From Desulfobacterales bacterium (GTDB taxonomy: Bacteria; Desulfobacterota; Desulfobacteria; Desulfobacterales; JAEINQ01), in NCBI GenBank assembly GCA_016342285.1, contig JAEINQ010000025.1:1-64000 (forward strand): 64,000 nt of DNA. Direction: 5' to 3'. A program made the position numbers and the translations under genes. Under the pieces are notes generated by a model. It saw only the letters and a list, made by a program, of their open reading frames with translations, did not search any database and was not told the DNA's origin. Positions 7,055 to 15,953 of the stretch are shown here, one piece after another. Numbering within the stretch: the first letter of the stretch is position 1; every line of letters begins with the position of its first letter.

Positions 7055-8464
7055 GTGCCAACACCCCAAGGCCAAACCTCCCGCAAACTCGCATGGCAGG
7101 TATTAAACAACCTCCACGGTTCCGGCCTGACCCTGGACCGGGTGCTGGACAAGGCCCTGTCAGGGCATGCACCCCTCTCTCGAAAGGACAGGGCACTGGT
7201 TCATGCCCTGGTCTTTGGCGTGCTGCGGTGGCAGGGGAGGTTGGACTGGATTCTGTCGCATTTTTCAAAGCCCCGCCTGAAAAAAATTGACCCACCGGTG
7301 TTAAACCTCTTGCGCTTGGGGATCTACCAGATCATTTTTCTCACCCGAATCCCCGACGCCGCCGCGGTGAACACCGCCGTGGATCTGGCCAAAACCGCCC
7401 ATCCCCCCTGGGTGGTCAAATTCATCAACGGGGTCCTGCGCGCCGCCGTACGGGGCCATAATGACCTGGTTTTTCCCTCGGCCAAATCCGATCCGGTCGC
7501 CGCCCTGTCCGTGGAAAAGTCTTTTGCCCCCTGGTTGATCCGGCGATGGATCAGCCGTTTCGGCGTCACGGAGACGGCAGCCCTTTGCGATGCGATTAAC
7601 GGCATCCCCCCCATCACCATTCGAGCCAATACCCTGCGGACGGATCGGGACCGGCTGGCTACCCAACTCGACGGAACGGCCCAGTCCGTGACCTTGACCC
7701 CCCATGCACCCGACGGCATCGCCCTGATGGGCCCGGACCGGCCCGTATTTGAAATGGAACCGTTTACCCGTGGAGACTTCGGGGTTCAGGACGAGGCCGC
7801 CCAACTCGTCTCTTACCTGGCGGCACCGGCGCCCGGCCAGCGGATACTGGACGCCTGCGCCGGGCTCGGGGGCAAGACCGGCCACCTGGCCCAGTTAATG
7901 GCCAATCGCGGCGACCTGGTGGCCATGGATCGATCGGCGGACAAACTCTTCCGACTCCAAACGGAGATGGCCCGGCTTGGCGTCACCTGTGTGACCACTC
8001 GGGCCCACGACCTCAACGTCACCGCAGACCTTCCTCCCTTTGACCGGATACTGCTGGATGCCCCGTGCTCCGGGCTTGGCGTACTGCGCCGAAATCCCGA
8101 TGGCAAGTGGGTGCGCCGCCCCGAAGATATTTCCGCATGCGCCCTGCGCCAGCAAAAACTCCTCTCGTCGTTGGCCGGTCTCGTAAAGACGGGAGGACTT
8201 TTGGTCTTTGCGGTATGCAGCATGGAACCGGAAGAAAATGAAGCGGTGATTGAAGGGTTTTTAAAACACCGGACGGCATTTGTACTGGAAAAGGCGCCCC
8301 AAGCCCTTCCCCAACCGGCCCGCCTCCTGATGACCCCCGAGGGATATTTCCGCACCACCCCCCACCAGCATGGCATGGACGGATTTTTCGCCGCCGTGCT
8401 CAGACGGATCTCTGATACGCCGCCTGCGCAACCGGTTTCCCCTACCCCTTTCCAATCGCTTTGA
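7055..8464 (+). CDS. rsmB: 16S rRNA m5C967 methyltransferase
   Basis: Methylates C967 of 16S rRNA. An N-terminal NusB-like RNA-binding domain spans about 1-140 ('RKLAWQVLNNLHGSG' onward). The SAM-dependent domain shows 'DACAGLGGKTGHLAQ' near 270, then DAPCSG with Cys338 and the VCSMEPEEN motif with Cys388. The two cysteines are 50 residues apart, matching Cys325 and Cys375 of the E. coli enzyme. The GTG at 7055 has CAGGAG about 11 nt upstream. Length (469 aa) is slightly long, due to the C-terminal tail. It lies in a def-fmt-rsmB-rpe housekeeping neighbourhood. Confidence 0.95.
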   Translation: MPTPQGQTSRKLAWQVLNNLHGSGLTLDRVLDKALSGHAPLSRKDRALVHALVFGVLRWQGRLDWILSHFSKPRLKKIDPPVLNLLRLGIYQIIFLTRIPDAAAVNTAVDLAKTAHPPWVVKFINGVLRAAVRGHNDLVFPSAKSDPVAALSVEKSFAPWLIRRWISRFGVTETAALCDAINGIPPITIRANTLRTDRDRLATQLDGTAQSVTLTPHAPDGIALMGPDRPVFEMEPFTRGDFGVQDEAAQLVSYLAAPAPGQRILDACAGLGGKTGHLAQLMANRGDLVAMDRSADKLFRLQTEMARLGVTCVTTRAHDLNVTADLPPFDRILLDAPCSGLGVLRRNPDGKWVRRPEDISACALRQQKLLSSLAGLVKTGGLLVFAVCSMEPEENEAVIEGFLKHRTAFVLEKAPQALPQPARLLMTPEGYFRTTPHQHGMDGFFAAVLRRISDTPPAQPVSPTPFQSL

Positions 8465-8544
8465 ACCGTTATAGGGATTAAACCCCATTCCACACCGTGT
8501 GGCAAAAGAATGTATTGTGCCGAGAAGATGCCCATCTTAAAAAA

Positions 8545-8577
8545 TTACCCAAAATGGCTTAAAGCCGAATTGGGTAA
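8545..8577. terminator. Candidate bidirectional hairpin between convergent genes
   Basis: TTACCCAA and TTGGGTAA are perfect 8-bp arms enclosing a second GGCT/AGCC stem. The hairpin lies between the ends of rsmB and the ASKHA gene. The flanks are A-rich on the left and AAAT-rich on the right, so termination is plausible but weak. Confidence 0.35.
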
Positions 8578-8684
8578 AATAAATCCGATTCACGGAATGG
8601 GTTACAGGGCGTTTCGGGTTTTGGAAGCCGGGACGGCTCGACTGCGATCCTTATGCCCGGCGTGTCAGGGTCGTTTCGATGGCG

Positions 8685-10835
8685 TTAACGCCGAAAGATC
8701 GCCTCGTCCACCAGGCCTTTCAGGTGGGCAAATCGGTCCTTGGCGTGGGGAAGGTGCAGGGCATCGATGAATTCGTCCTGAAATCCCGGCTCGATGCTCA
8801 GTTCCACGTACTCCACCGTCCGGGCGATCCGGTCGGCTTCGGCCCGTTTCTCCACATCGAGCAAGGCCGCACGGCAGCCGTCTCCGGCGGCGTTTCCGAT
8901 CCCCTCAATGGCGTTGATGGGGCAATCCGGAACCAGGCCCATGATCAGCGCTTTTTCGGGATCCACATGGGCTCCGAAGGCACCGGCAATCTTGATCCGG
9001 TCTACCCGCTTGACCCCCATGCGCGCCATGAGCAGCTTGCACCCGGCGTAGACCGCCCCCTTGGCCAGTTGAATCTGCCGGATGTCTTTCTGGCTAATGA
9101 CGATGTCTTGCCCCAGGGCGGTCTCCGCGGCCGGGGCCAGGACGAATTCCATTTGCCCGGTATCCTCGTCCCGGCGAAAGCGCGGATGGTTTTTGAGCCG
9201 CACCGGATCAAAGGCGCCGCTGCCGGCGATGATGCCCGATCTGAAAAACTCGGCCAGAACGTCCAAAATGCCGCTGCCGCAGATACCCCGCACGCCCATC
9301 TCCCGGGGCTTTGAAAAACGCCGCCAGGCGTCCCGCCCGACCACTTTATAGTCCACCTCAAGGGTCACGGCATCAACGGCGATCCGTTCGATGGCGCCCG
9401 GTGCGGCCCGCATGCCGCATTGAATATGGGCCCCCTCCAGGGCGGGACCGGTGGCGCAGGAGGCGCTCAGAAGCCGTTTCCGGTTTCCCAAAACCAGTTC
9501 GCCGTTGGTTCCGATGTCCACGATAAGCACCATCTCATCGCTGTTGTAAGGCATCTCGGCAATCAACACCGCCGTGTTGTCCGCGCCGACGAATCCGGCC
9601 TCGTTGGGCAGGAGGTGGGCATGGGCCGATGGCAGGATGCAAAGTCCCAGATCGCGGGCCCTCAGATCGAGGCTGCCATGCATGGCAGGCACAAAGGGGG
9701 ACCGGGCCAGGGGTCCGGGATCGAGACCGAGAAAAATATGGTGCATGGCGGTATTGCCCACCATCACGATATCTTCGATGTCTTCTCGGACCAGTCGGGC
9801 AAAACCGTCCGACGGCAGGTTCTCGGATAAATCAAAGGATGTCTCCCCGGGCGGCCAGGTGCGGGCAACCGCTTCTTCCACAAGACCGTTGATCCCGTCG
9901 ACCATCGCCCGGCGCAGGCACTCCAGGCCGTCCGGCGTAGCCAGGTGAAAGGAGATCCGGGACATGACATCCTCCCCGTATGGGACCTGAGGGTTTAACA
10001 TGGAGACCGTGGCCAGAACTTCGGTGGTGGTCAGGTCACACAGATAGGCAGCCACGGTGGTGGTGCCCATGTCAACGGCCAAACCGAACGTGCGGTCGGC
10101 CGCGTATGGCCGGACACCGATGATCTCCCGACCCTTCCAGACGCTTGCCGTCACCTGCCAGTCATTGCTGCGCAGGACCGCGGAAAGGGTGGACAGGCAA
10201 CAAAGATCGACGCTGAGACCGGTGAGCCCGTGGATTTCTTCAAGAGAGCGGCACAGCCGCTCGAAATCACCGGTCGGATCATTGGGCGTGGGCGGCGGCA
10301 GGGTCACCCCATAGCACCGAACAGCCGGATGGGATCGCATGGGAATGTTTCGGGGTGCCTTGCTGAAAACGGGCTTGGCGGCCCGGGTGGTTTCGGGGAC
10401 AAAAATCACCAGATCGCCTTCTACCCGCGCCGCGCATGCCAGCCGGTATCCCGCGGCCCGTTCGTCCGCGGAGATAAACCGATCCTCGGCATCGGCCCGC
10501 CAGGGGCCGGCGTGGGCCGGGTCCGACCCGATGCCGTGGTTTTCAAACCAACCCGCTTCAACGCGGACCACGCACTTGCCACAGAGGCCATTTCCGCCGC
10601 ACAGGGCTTCGATATCGACACCGAAATGCCGGGCCGCATCCATCAGGCGCGTCCCCCGCGGTACCGGTCCGCCCTTGCCCCAGGGATCAAAAATCACCAC
10701 GGCGTCCTCGCCGACCCGGTCGGCATCTTCTACCTCCCCGTCGGATGCATGGGCAACAATCTGACCGGTGGCCGGGTTGACGGAAGGAAAAACGGCCCCG
10801 CTTGGACCGGTTTTCCGTTGGTCGTCGATGGTCAT
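8685..10835 (-). CDS. [2Fe-2S] ferredoxin / ASKHA-domain protein (DUF4445; corrinoid-activation RACE type)
   Basis: A 716-residue protein. The N-terminal 2Fe-2S ferredoxin domain has Cys79, Cys85, Cys88 and Cys134. It is followed by a linker and an actin-like ATPase region starting 'GLAVDMGTTT' at 251-260, with later blocks 'VMVGNTAMHH' and 'LIVDIGTNGELV'. Family members (RamA, RACE proteins) use ATP to reduce Co(II) in corrinoid methyltransferases back to Co(I). No corrinoid protein or methyltransferase is adjacent, so its partner is unknown. I chose ATG 10835 because AAGGAAG lies just upstream; an in-frame extension to 10988 has no ribosome site and crosses a structured inverted repeat. It is divergent from rpe. 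Confidence 0.88.
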   Translation of the reverse strand: MTIDDQRKTGPSGAVFPSVNPATGQIVAHASDGEVEDADRVGEDAVVIFDPWGKGGPVPRGTRLMDAARHFGVDIEALCGGNGLCGKCVVRVEAGWFENHGIGSDPAHAGPWRADAEDRFISADERAAGYRLACAARVEGDLVIFVPETTRAAKPVFSKAPRNIPMRSHPAVRCYGVTLPPPTPNDPTGDFERLCRSLEEIHGLTGLSVDLCCLSTLSAVLRSNDWQVTASVWKGREIIGVRPYAADRTFGLAVDMGTTTVAAYLCDLTTTEVLATVSMLNPQVPYGEDVMSRISFHLATPDGLECLRRAMVDGINGLVEEAVARTWPPGETSFDLSENLPSDGFARLVREDIEDIVMVGNTAMHHIFLGLDPGPLARSPFVPAMHGSLDLRARDLGLCILPSAHAHLLPNEAGFVGADNTAVLIAEMPYNSDEMVLIVDIGTNGELVLGNRKRLLSASCATGPALEGAHIQCGMRAAPGAIERIAVDAVTLEVDYKVVGRDAWRRFSKPREMGVRGICGSGILDVLAEFFRSGIIAGSGAFDPVRLKNHPRFRRDEDTGQMEFVLAPAAETALGQDIVISQKDIRQIQLAKGAVYAGCKLLMARMGVKRVDRIKIAGAFGAHVDPEKALIMGLVPDCPINAIEGIGNAAGDGCRAALLDVEKRAEADRIARTVEYVELSIEPGFQDEFIDALHLPHAKDRFAHLKGLVDEAIFRR

Positions 10836-10918
10836 GGCGTCTTCCTTTGCTTCGGTATTGGATTCAAAACCGACATTCCCGGCGGAACCTACAGCGAGGC
10901 GCTGTCCGCTGTCAATTC

Positions 10919-11028
10919 GTAAGCGTTCACAGGGCACCGCATCTGCTTTGTTCCCGGGCATTTGAAGTACAATAGAGACCGTCTGCATGCCCGGCGCCTC
11001 GCATCTACGGCACCCTGTAAACGCTTAC
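10919..11028. repeat. Nested inverted repeats in the divergent ASKHA-rpe intergenic region
   Basis: The outer arms GTAAGCGTTCACAGGG (10919-10934) and CCCTGTAAACGCTTAC (11013-11028) match at 15 of 16 positions. Inside lie perfect inner arms CCGGGCAT (10954-10961) and ATGCCCGG (10987-10994). The 429-bp divergent region (10836-11264) holds no gene I can support, so this may be an operator pair, a cruciform or a structured leader. Confidence 0.55.
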
Positions 11029-11264
11029 CGTGAGAGGGTTCGGAACGCCCTGATCGTTTCAACCCCATGAACAGTTACGTCAATTCTATAAACTTGATTC
11101 CGGCCCCTGGCAGTCCAATGCCCGGTATCCGAGGCGCTTTACAGCATGGACCGGTCTGTGCCATAAGGTGTCGAACCGGTTTTCCCCGGGCCACCCGACC
11201 TGTTCCGGGGCCGCCAGGGTCACCCCACGGCAAAAAAAAGACACCAGCACAGGAGAGCCCATTG

Positions 11265-11930
11265 ATGAAATGCATCGCCCCTTCTATTCTGTCGGCTGAT
11301 TTTGCCCGGCTCGGCGAAGAGATCGCCGCCGTGGAGGCCGCCGGCGCCAACTGGATTCACGTGGACGTCATGGACGGCCATTTCGTCCCCAACATCACCA
11401 TCGGACCGTTGGTGGTAGAAGCGGTGCGACGCGTCACCTCCCTCCCCTTAGACGTCCACCTGATGATCGAAAACGCCGACCGCTACATTCCGGACTTTGC
11501 CAAAGCCGGTGCGGACTGGATCACCGTCCAGGTGGAGGCCTGTGTTCACCTGCACCGCACCGTTCAGCTCATCCGGGATGCGGGATGCCGCCCCGGCGTG
11601 GTCCTGAACCCCTCCACGCCCCTTTCGTCCCTGGAATGGATCCTCGAAGACGTGGACCTGGTGATGCTCATGAGCGTCAATCCCGGCTTCGGCGGGCAGT
11701 CTTTTATCCCCAACACCATAGACAAGATCCGGACCCTGCGGGCCATCATCGCCGAGCGGGGGCTCTCAACCCTCATCGAGATCGACGGCGGGGTGAGCCG
11801 GAACACCATCGGTGACATCGCCGCTGCCGGCGTGGACGTTTTCGTGGCCGGCTCGGCCATTTTCGGCAGCAAGGACTACGCCGCGACCATTGACGCATTC
11901 AGGAAAATCCTGGACGATCCCGGGAACTGA
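11265..11930 (+). CDS. rpe: Ribulose-phosphate 3-epimerase
   Basis: Interconverts ribulose-5-P and xylulose-5-P in the pentose phosphate pathway. The TIM-barrel shows '[15 protein letters not shown]' at 5-19, [12 protein letters not shown] at 32-43 (metal His32, Asp34 and catalytic Asp37), 'DVHLMIEN' near 65, '[12 protein letters not shown]' near 138 and 'IDGGVS' near 172. The ATG at 11265 follows an AGGAGAG at 11251; an upstream in-frame extension to 11067 is low-complexity and rejected. The 221-residue length is standard. Confidence 0.97.
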   Translation: MKCIAPSILSADFARLGEEIAAVEAAGANWIHVDVMDGHFVPNITIGPLVVEAVRRVTSLPLDVHLMIENADRYIPDFAKAGADWITVQVEACVHLHRTVQLIRDAGCRPGVVLNPSTPLSSLEWILEDVDLVMLMSVNPGFGGQSFIPNTIDKIRTLRAIIAERGLSTLIEIDGGVSRNTIGDIAAAGVDVFVAGSAIFGSKDYAATIDAFRKILDDPGN

Positions 11931-11971
11931 TTCCCCCGCCTGTCATTGGTAAAGCACGCAGCAAGCTGAGG

Positions 11972-12094
11972 GGTCGCTACGCTCCACCATTTTTTTATAA
12001 TGGGCAGAATTCCTTAACTTTAGCTCACTCCAAACTTTAGTTCACTTTAGTCACTTGCAACAAAGCTATCTCGGCATAGCCAATTGACTCTGAC
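11972..12094 (-). repeat. Dispersed repeat, copy 2 (inverted relative to copy 1)
   Basis: Read on the minus strand it aligns with 6737-6842 over most of its length, with an extra CTAAAGTTTGGAGTGAG unit inside. It lies between rpe and the convergent outer-membrane protein gene. It is immediately followed by a 19-nt perfect hairpin (8-bp arms, TGA loop) at 12094-12112. Confidence 0.7.
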
Positions 12095-12126
12095 CATGCC
12101 CTGAGGGCATGGATTTCCAGGACGCA

Positions 12127-13449
12127 TTAAAAGAAGAAGCTCAGCCGCAGGTAGGCACTATCCGACGGGTGAATCCAGGGGCCGGAGGCAACGATCCGGA
12201 AGCCGCCGAACTCGGTGCCGGATCGGCCCCAGTAGAGACTACCCCCCAGGGTGAGTTGGGTGTTCTGGGTCAAACTCCAGACCGCCCGGGGCTGAAAAAT
12301 GCCGCAGGGATCGGCGACGTTGGTAATGGCCGTCAGGGCAAGGTTGAGCAGAGGGTGGATTTCATACTGGAGTTGAGCGGCCAAATAGGCCCGACCCAGG
12401 GTAAACAGCTCGCCGCGGTCGAGCCGTTCGACCATGACCGGGTCGGCCAGGGCAGCCGCGGGATCGTCACCGCCCAGGCCGTTGGCAAACAGTTCCATGA
12501 GGCCGTACCAGTTTTTCCCGCCCCAGGTCCACGAGTAGTCCAGGTTGGCCACCAGGGAGAAGAATTCGGACCGGCCACCGACGCCGAATCGCCGGGTCCA
12601 GGTGGCATCCATCCGCCAGGCCGCGTCGGCCAGATAGCCGGCAGCGCCCAGACCGAAGACATAGTCCCGGTAGTGACGGGACACCATGACGTCAAACTCG
12701 GTGGTTCCGACCGCGCAATGCAATTTTGCCGCCGCGGAAGAATCGTTCCAGTCCACATTTTCTGTCTGAAGATTCCTGCGAGGGACATAGAGAAGCTGAA
12801 GATCGCCTGCCGGCGAGACCGGCATCTGGACCAGGGCCATGTCGTCGCCGAGCTTGTAGTCCCGGTCCGTGTCCGTGGGCGCGAAAGGGTTGAACAGGTC
12901 CATGGGATTAAAAACCAGTCCGTTGCCCCAAGTCAGGGCCTGGCGGCCCAGGGTGACCCTGGCCCTCTGGCCGCGAAGGCTCAGGGCCAGCCGGTCGAGG
13001 CGATGGTAGGCCACATGGCCGCTGGCCTCGTCCACTGTGGCCGTAAGATCCATAAGCCTGCGCCGGTCGTTTACCGTGGAGAGCGACGTCAGAACCGAAG
13101 TCGATAACACCCCCCCAGCCAGGGCAGAACCCTTTTGCCGGGTGTCGCCGCCGGTGGCAATGAATTCATAGTGGGTCTCCAGATCAACGGCATCTCCCCA
13201 GAAAACCCGGTTCTTGAGGCGAAGGTCAATGGATCCGTCAACCAATGGGTCGGTGCCGAAAGGGGCGTAGACCGACCGCTGGTCGGGCCAGCCGGCCTCA
13301 CCCCGAAGCCGCAGGTGACCGCCCCATTCGGCATCCCATTGGGCAGCATCAAGGGGCGTAACAAGGAGGGAGAAGAAAAAGGTCCACAGGCAAGCAAGTA
13401 AAAAAGATCTGATTGGTGAAAGATGTCGGTCTGGACGCGAAAACGGCAT
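12127..13449 (-). CDS. Putative outer-membrane beta-barrel protein (DUF1302-like)
   Basis: A 440-residue protein with a Sec signal peptide (basic N-terminus, hydrophobic 16-32, cleavage near 'LDAAQ'). Amphipathic beta strands rich in Trp, Tyr and Leu follow, and the final residues 'LRLSFFF' end in Phe, the outer-membrane assembly signal. A 'GRQALTWGNGLVFNP' block near 165 is characteristic of DUF1302-type porin-like proteins. It is the last gene of a minus-strand cluster with an ABC transporter of the lipoprotein-sorting type, and likely acts as its outer-membrane partner or cargo. A 130-bp gap separates it from the ATPase gene. Its function is inferred from context. Confidence 0.72.
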   Translation of the reverse strand: MPFSRPDRHLSPIRSFLLACLWTFFFSLLVTPLDAAQWDAEWGGHLRLRGEAGWPDQRSVYAPFGTDPLVDGSIDLRLKNRVFWGDAVDLETHYEFIATGGDTRQKGSALAGGVLSTSVLTSLSTVNDRRRLMDLTATVDEASGHVAYHRLDRLALSLRGQRARVTLGRQALTWGNGLVFNPMDLFNPFAPTDTDRDYKLGDDMALVQMPVSPAGDLQLLYVPRRNLQTENVDWNDSSAAAKLHCAVGTTEFDVMVSRHYRDYVFGLGAAGYLADAAWRMDATWTRRFGVGGRSEFFSLVANLDYSWTWGGKNWYGLMELFANGLGGDDPAAALADPVMVERLDRGELFTLGRAYLAAQLQYEIHPLLNLALTAITNVADPCGIFQPRAVWSLTQNTQLTLGGSLYWGRSGTEFGGFRIVASGPWIHPSDSAYLRLSFFF

Positions 13450-13579
13450 GGAAGCCTCGACCTCGGTTCTTCCTTACTTAAACATTGGATATTGAGAATT
13501 GGACTGCACCACGTGTTGACTCCAGAACATTAAACTTCTTTCTTTTGGTTTTTACCCTTCGGCTTTTGCAACGATAGGG

Positions 13580-14275
13580 TTAAGCGGCTGCGCCCTTGTC
13601 CTCGATATGGTCCACCACCCCGTCACGAATCAGGACGAGACGCCTGGCGTAGTCCATGACCATGGCGTCATGGGTGGAAAAGACAAAGGTCACGGACCGA
13701 TTTTCGTTCATGGCCATCATCATCTCCAGCAGGCCGTTGCCGGTCTTGGAGTCGAGGTTGGCCGTGGGTTCGTCGGCCAGCACAATGGCCGGACCGGAGA
13801 CGATGGCCCGGGCCACGGCCACCCGCTGCTGCTGGCCTCCGGAGAGTTCAGACGGCCGGCGGTGGTATTTACCTGTCAGCCCCACATCGTCGAGAATCGC
13901 CATGGCCCTCTCCCGGCGCTCTTTGGGAGCGATCCCCTGGAGCTGCATGACGTATTCCACGTTTTCTACGGCCGACAGCACCGGAATCAGGTTGTAGGCC
14001 TGAAAGACGAAGCCGATTTTGTTCAGCCGCAGGGTCGCCATCTCGCCGGCCGTCATTTCCCCGTAGTGGTTGCCGTCCACGACAATGGTGCCGGTGTCGG
14101 CCAGGTCGAGCCCGCCGATAAGATTAAGCAGCGTGGTCTTGCCCGAGCCCGAAGGGCCGGCCAGGGCGACAAAGGCCCCGGTCTCGATGGTCAGGCTGAT
14201 GCCGCCGATGGCCTGCACCGTCACCTTCCCCTGCCGATAGGTCTTGGTCACGTCCGTGCATTCGACAATGTTCAT
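13580..14275 (-). CDS. ABC transporter ATPase (LolD/MacB-like)
   Basis: A 231-residue ATPase with Walker A GPSGSGKT at 40-47, a Q-loop near 90 ('VFQAYNLIPVLSAVEN'), signature LSGGQ at 144-148, Walker B 'IVLADEPTANLD' near 165-176 and an H-loop 'FSTHD'. It belongs to the family that powers FtsX-type permeases (LolD, MacB). Two such permeases lie upstream in the operon. I chose ATG 14275; the longer frame to 14380 reads into a low-complexity region. The preceding 350 bp contain an octamer tandem array, unusual inside an operon. Confidence 0.93.
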   Translation of the reverse strand: MNIVECTDVTKTYRQGKVTVQAIGGISLTIETGAFVALAGPSGSGKTTLLNLIGGLDLADTGTIVVDGNHYGEMTAGEMATLRLNKIGFVFQAYNLIPVLSAVENVEYVMQLQGIAPKERRERAMAILDDVGLTGKYHRRPSELSGGQQQRVAVARAIVSGPAIVLADEPTANLDSKTGNGLLEMMMAMNENRSVTFVFSTHDAMVMDYARRLVLIRDGVVDHIEDKGAAA

Positions 14276-14408
14276 GGTCTTGGTTCTCCATGATTGAAAT
14301 CGGTGTTTGGTGTTTGGTGTTTCTTTGAGGGTCCGTTCTTCGAAGGAGAAGGCACGCCCATCTGCACTGTGTACCCGCAATCCTGCTACTTTCCGGTCCC
14401 TTTACCCC

Positions 14409-14618
14409 ACGAACCCTTGCCCCCTTGAACCCTCGACCCCTTGAACCCTTGAACCCTCGAACCCTCGACCCCTTGACCCCTTGAACCCTCGACCCCTTGA
14501 ACCCTCGCCCCCTTGACCCCTCGAACCCTCGAACCCTCGACCCCTTGACCCCTTGAACCCTCGACCCCTTGAACCCTCGCCCCCTTGCCCCCTCGACCCC
14601 TTGAACCCTCGAACCCTT
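14409..14618. repeat. Octamer tandem array, about 26 units
   Basis: About 210 bp consist of imperfect 8-bp units of two main types, ACCCTCGA and CCCCTTGA, in mixed order. It lies between the permease and ATPase genes. On the coding (minus) strand it is purine-rich, GGGTTCGAGGGTTCAAGG-like. There are no spacers, so it is not CRISPR. Slippage could alter the distance between genes or mRNA structure. A 7-bp triplicate GGTGTTT follows at about 14302-14322. Confidence 0.85.
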
Positions 14619-14622
14619 CTTT

Positions 14623-15849
14623 CTACACATGCCCCATGGCCTCCACCGGCGTAAACCGAGCCGCCTTGATGGCCGGATAGAGACTGATCACCATGCCCAG
14701 GACCAACACCACCGCGTTGGCCATCACCAGGTCGGCGGTGTACAGGGACGGATAGACCATGCGACTCATGCCGGCGTATTCGGCCCCCTCGGCCAGGGCC
14801 GACAGGTCGATGCCGACATTGGCCAACCACATCGTTGTCAGCAGACCCAGCAGGCTGCCCGCCCCCATTCCCATCACCAGCAGAAAGAAGGACTCAGTGA
14901 GCACATCCCGGACGATCCAGGCCGGCCGGGTTCCCAGGGCCTTGAGTACGCCAAATTCGCGCATGCGCTCGAACACGGCCATAAGCATGGTGTTGACGAT
15001 GCCAAAGCCCATGGCGATAAAGACCACCAGGTACCAGATCAGGGTCCAAGCGTTCATGATCTCCAGATAGGCATTGACCATGGGCAGAAGCTGTCGCCAG
15101 GTGGCCACCGAATAGGTGTCGGGCAGATCGGCCTCCAGGGCCGCCGCCACCGAAGCAGCCCGGTTCCGGTCCCCTTCCGGCAATACCACGGCATATTCGC
15201 AAACCCCCTTGTCCATTCCTAGCAGCTTTGCCGCCGCGGGCCGGGTCACGAATACAAACTGCTTTTCCGTGGCCTCCATCTCCGCCTTGAAAATCCCGAC
15301 GATACGAAAGGCCCGCGAAGCGATCTCTTTTTGCGTATCCTGGCTCATGATCACCAGCTTTCGTCCCAGGCGGGTTTCGAATTTTTGTGCCAGAGCCGCC
15401 CCGATAACAATGCCGTGGGGATCGTCGGCATTGAGATAGCGGCCCCGGGTCACGGCCCTGCCGATAAACGAGACGGCCGCTTCGGCAGCCGGATCGATCC
15501 CCACCAGGGTCACGCCGGTGTTGTGCCGGGCGTTTCCGGCCACGGCGTTAACGCGGATGCGTGCGGTCCATCGGCTGCCGGCGGGCAGGTGCCGGGCGAG
15601 ACGCTCTTCCACCAGCCGGGGTTCGGCCATGCGGTTTTCGATGACCGGATCGCGCTGAAAATACCGGTGATGGATCTGGATGTGCCCGGTCAGGGTCGAT
15701 ATGCCGTTTTGAACCATCTGGTCGATAACACCCCGCATCAGGGCGCCCATGAAGACCATGCTCCAGACGCCGATAATCACAGCGGTGAGGATGACGGCGG
15801 TGCGCCGGGGGTTTCGCCAGATGTTTCGCCAGGCCAGGTGGATGGTCAT
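14623..15849 (-). CDS. FtsX/MacB-type ABC permease
   Basis: A permease of about 408 residues with the usual four-helix pattern. One membrane segment follows 'LAWRNIWRNPRRTAV' near the N-terminus, then a large periplasmic MacB_PCD domain, then three C-terminal segments from about residue 270. The 'REFGVLKALGTRP' cytoplasmic loop contacts the ATPase. LolC/LolE-type proteins of this fold extract lipoproteins from the inner membrane. The start is uncertain: ATG 15849 (MTIHLAW) or ATG 15861, neither with a good ribosome site. It is paired with a homologous permease upstream, from which it is separated by a four-helix-bundle gene and simple repeats. Confidence 0.9.
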   Translation of the reverse strand: MTIHLAWRNIWRNPRRTAVILTAVIIGVWSMVFMGALMRGVIDQMVQNGISTLTGHIQIHHRYFQRDPVIENRMAEPRLVEERLARHLPAGSRWTARIRVNAVAGNARHNTGVTLVGIDPAAEAAVSFIGRAVTRGRYLNADDPHGIVIGAALAQKFETRLGRKLVIMSQDTQKEIASRAFRIVGIFKAEMEATEKQFVFVTRPAAAKLLGMDKGVCEYAVVLPEGDRNRAASVAAALEADLPDTYSVATWRQLLPMVNAYLEIMNAWTLIWYLVVFIAMGFGIVNTMLMAVFERMREFGVLKALGTRPAWIVRDVLTESFFLLVMGMGAGSLLGLLTTMWLANVGIDLSALAEGAEYAGMSRMVYPSLYTADLVMANAVVLVLGMVISLYPAIKAARFTPVEAMGHV

Positions 15850-15863
15850 GGGTGAACCCATTC

Positions 15864-15950
15864 AGGTTGAAGGTTGAAGACTGAAGTCCGAAGGCTGAAA
15901 TCCGAAGGCTGAAGTCCGAAGGCTGAAGGCTGAAGTCCGAAGGCTGAAGT
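15864..15950. repeat. Simple repeat flanking the four-helix-bundle gene (left)
   Basis: Several imperfect units of GAAGTCCGAAGGCT fill the gap between the permease start and the four-helix-bundle stop. A similar motif in inverse orientation (CTTCAGCCTTC) flanks the other side of that gene. Confidence 0.75.
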
Positions 15951-15953
15951 CAA

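Noticed and set aside
8510-9314. Plus-strand frames at the end of and within the ASKHA gene
   Set aside because: Antisense shadow translations with no recognisable domain.
10836-10988. N-terminal extension of the ASKHA protein
   Set aside because: No ribosome site upstream of 10988, the added residues are not ferredoxin-like, and the internal ATG at 10835 has a good site; the stretch also contains the inverted repeat.
11067-11264. N-terminal extension of ribulose-phosphate epimerase
   Set aside because: The family starts at 'APSIL'; the extension is Pro/Gly-rich with no ribosome site, whereas AGGAGAG precedes 11265.
14409-14618. Possible CRISPR array
   Set aside because: Units are 8 bp, contiguous and without spacers, and no cas genes occur in the window.
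14124-14830. Minus-strand frames encoding Gly-Ser-Arg repeats (RGFKGSRVQG-like)
   Set aside because: They are translations of the octamer tandem array and not proteins.
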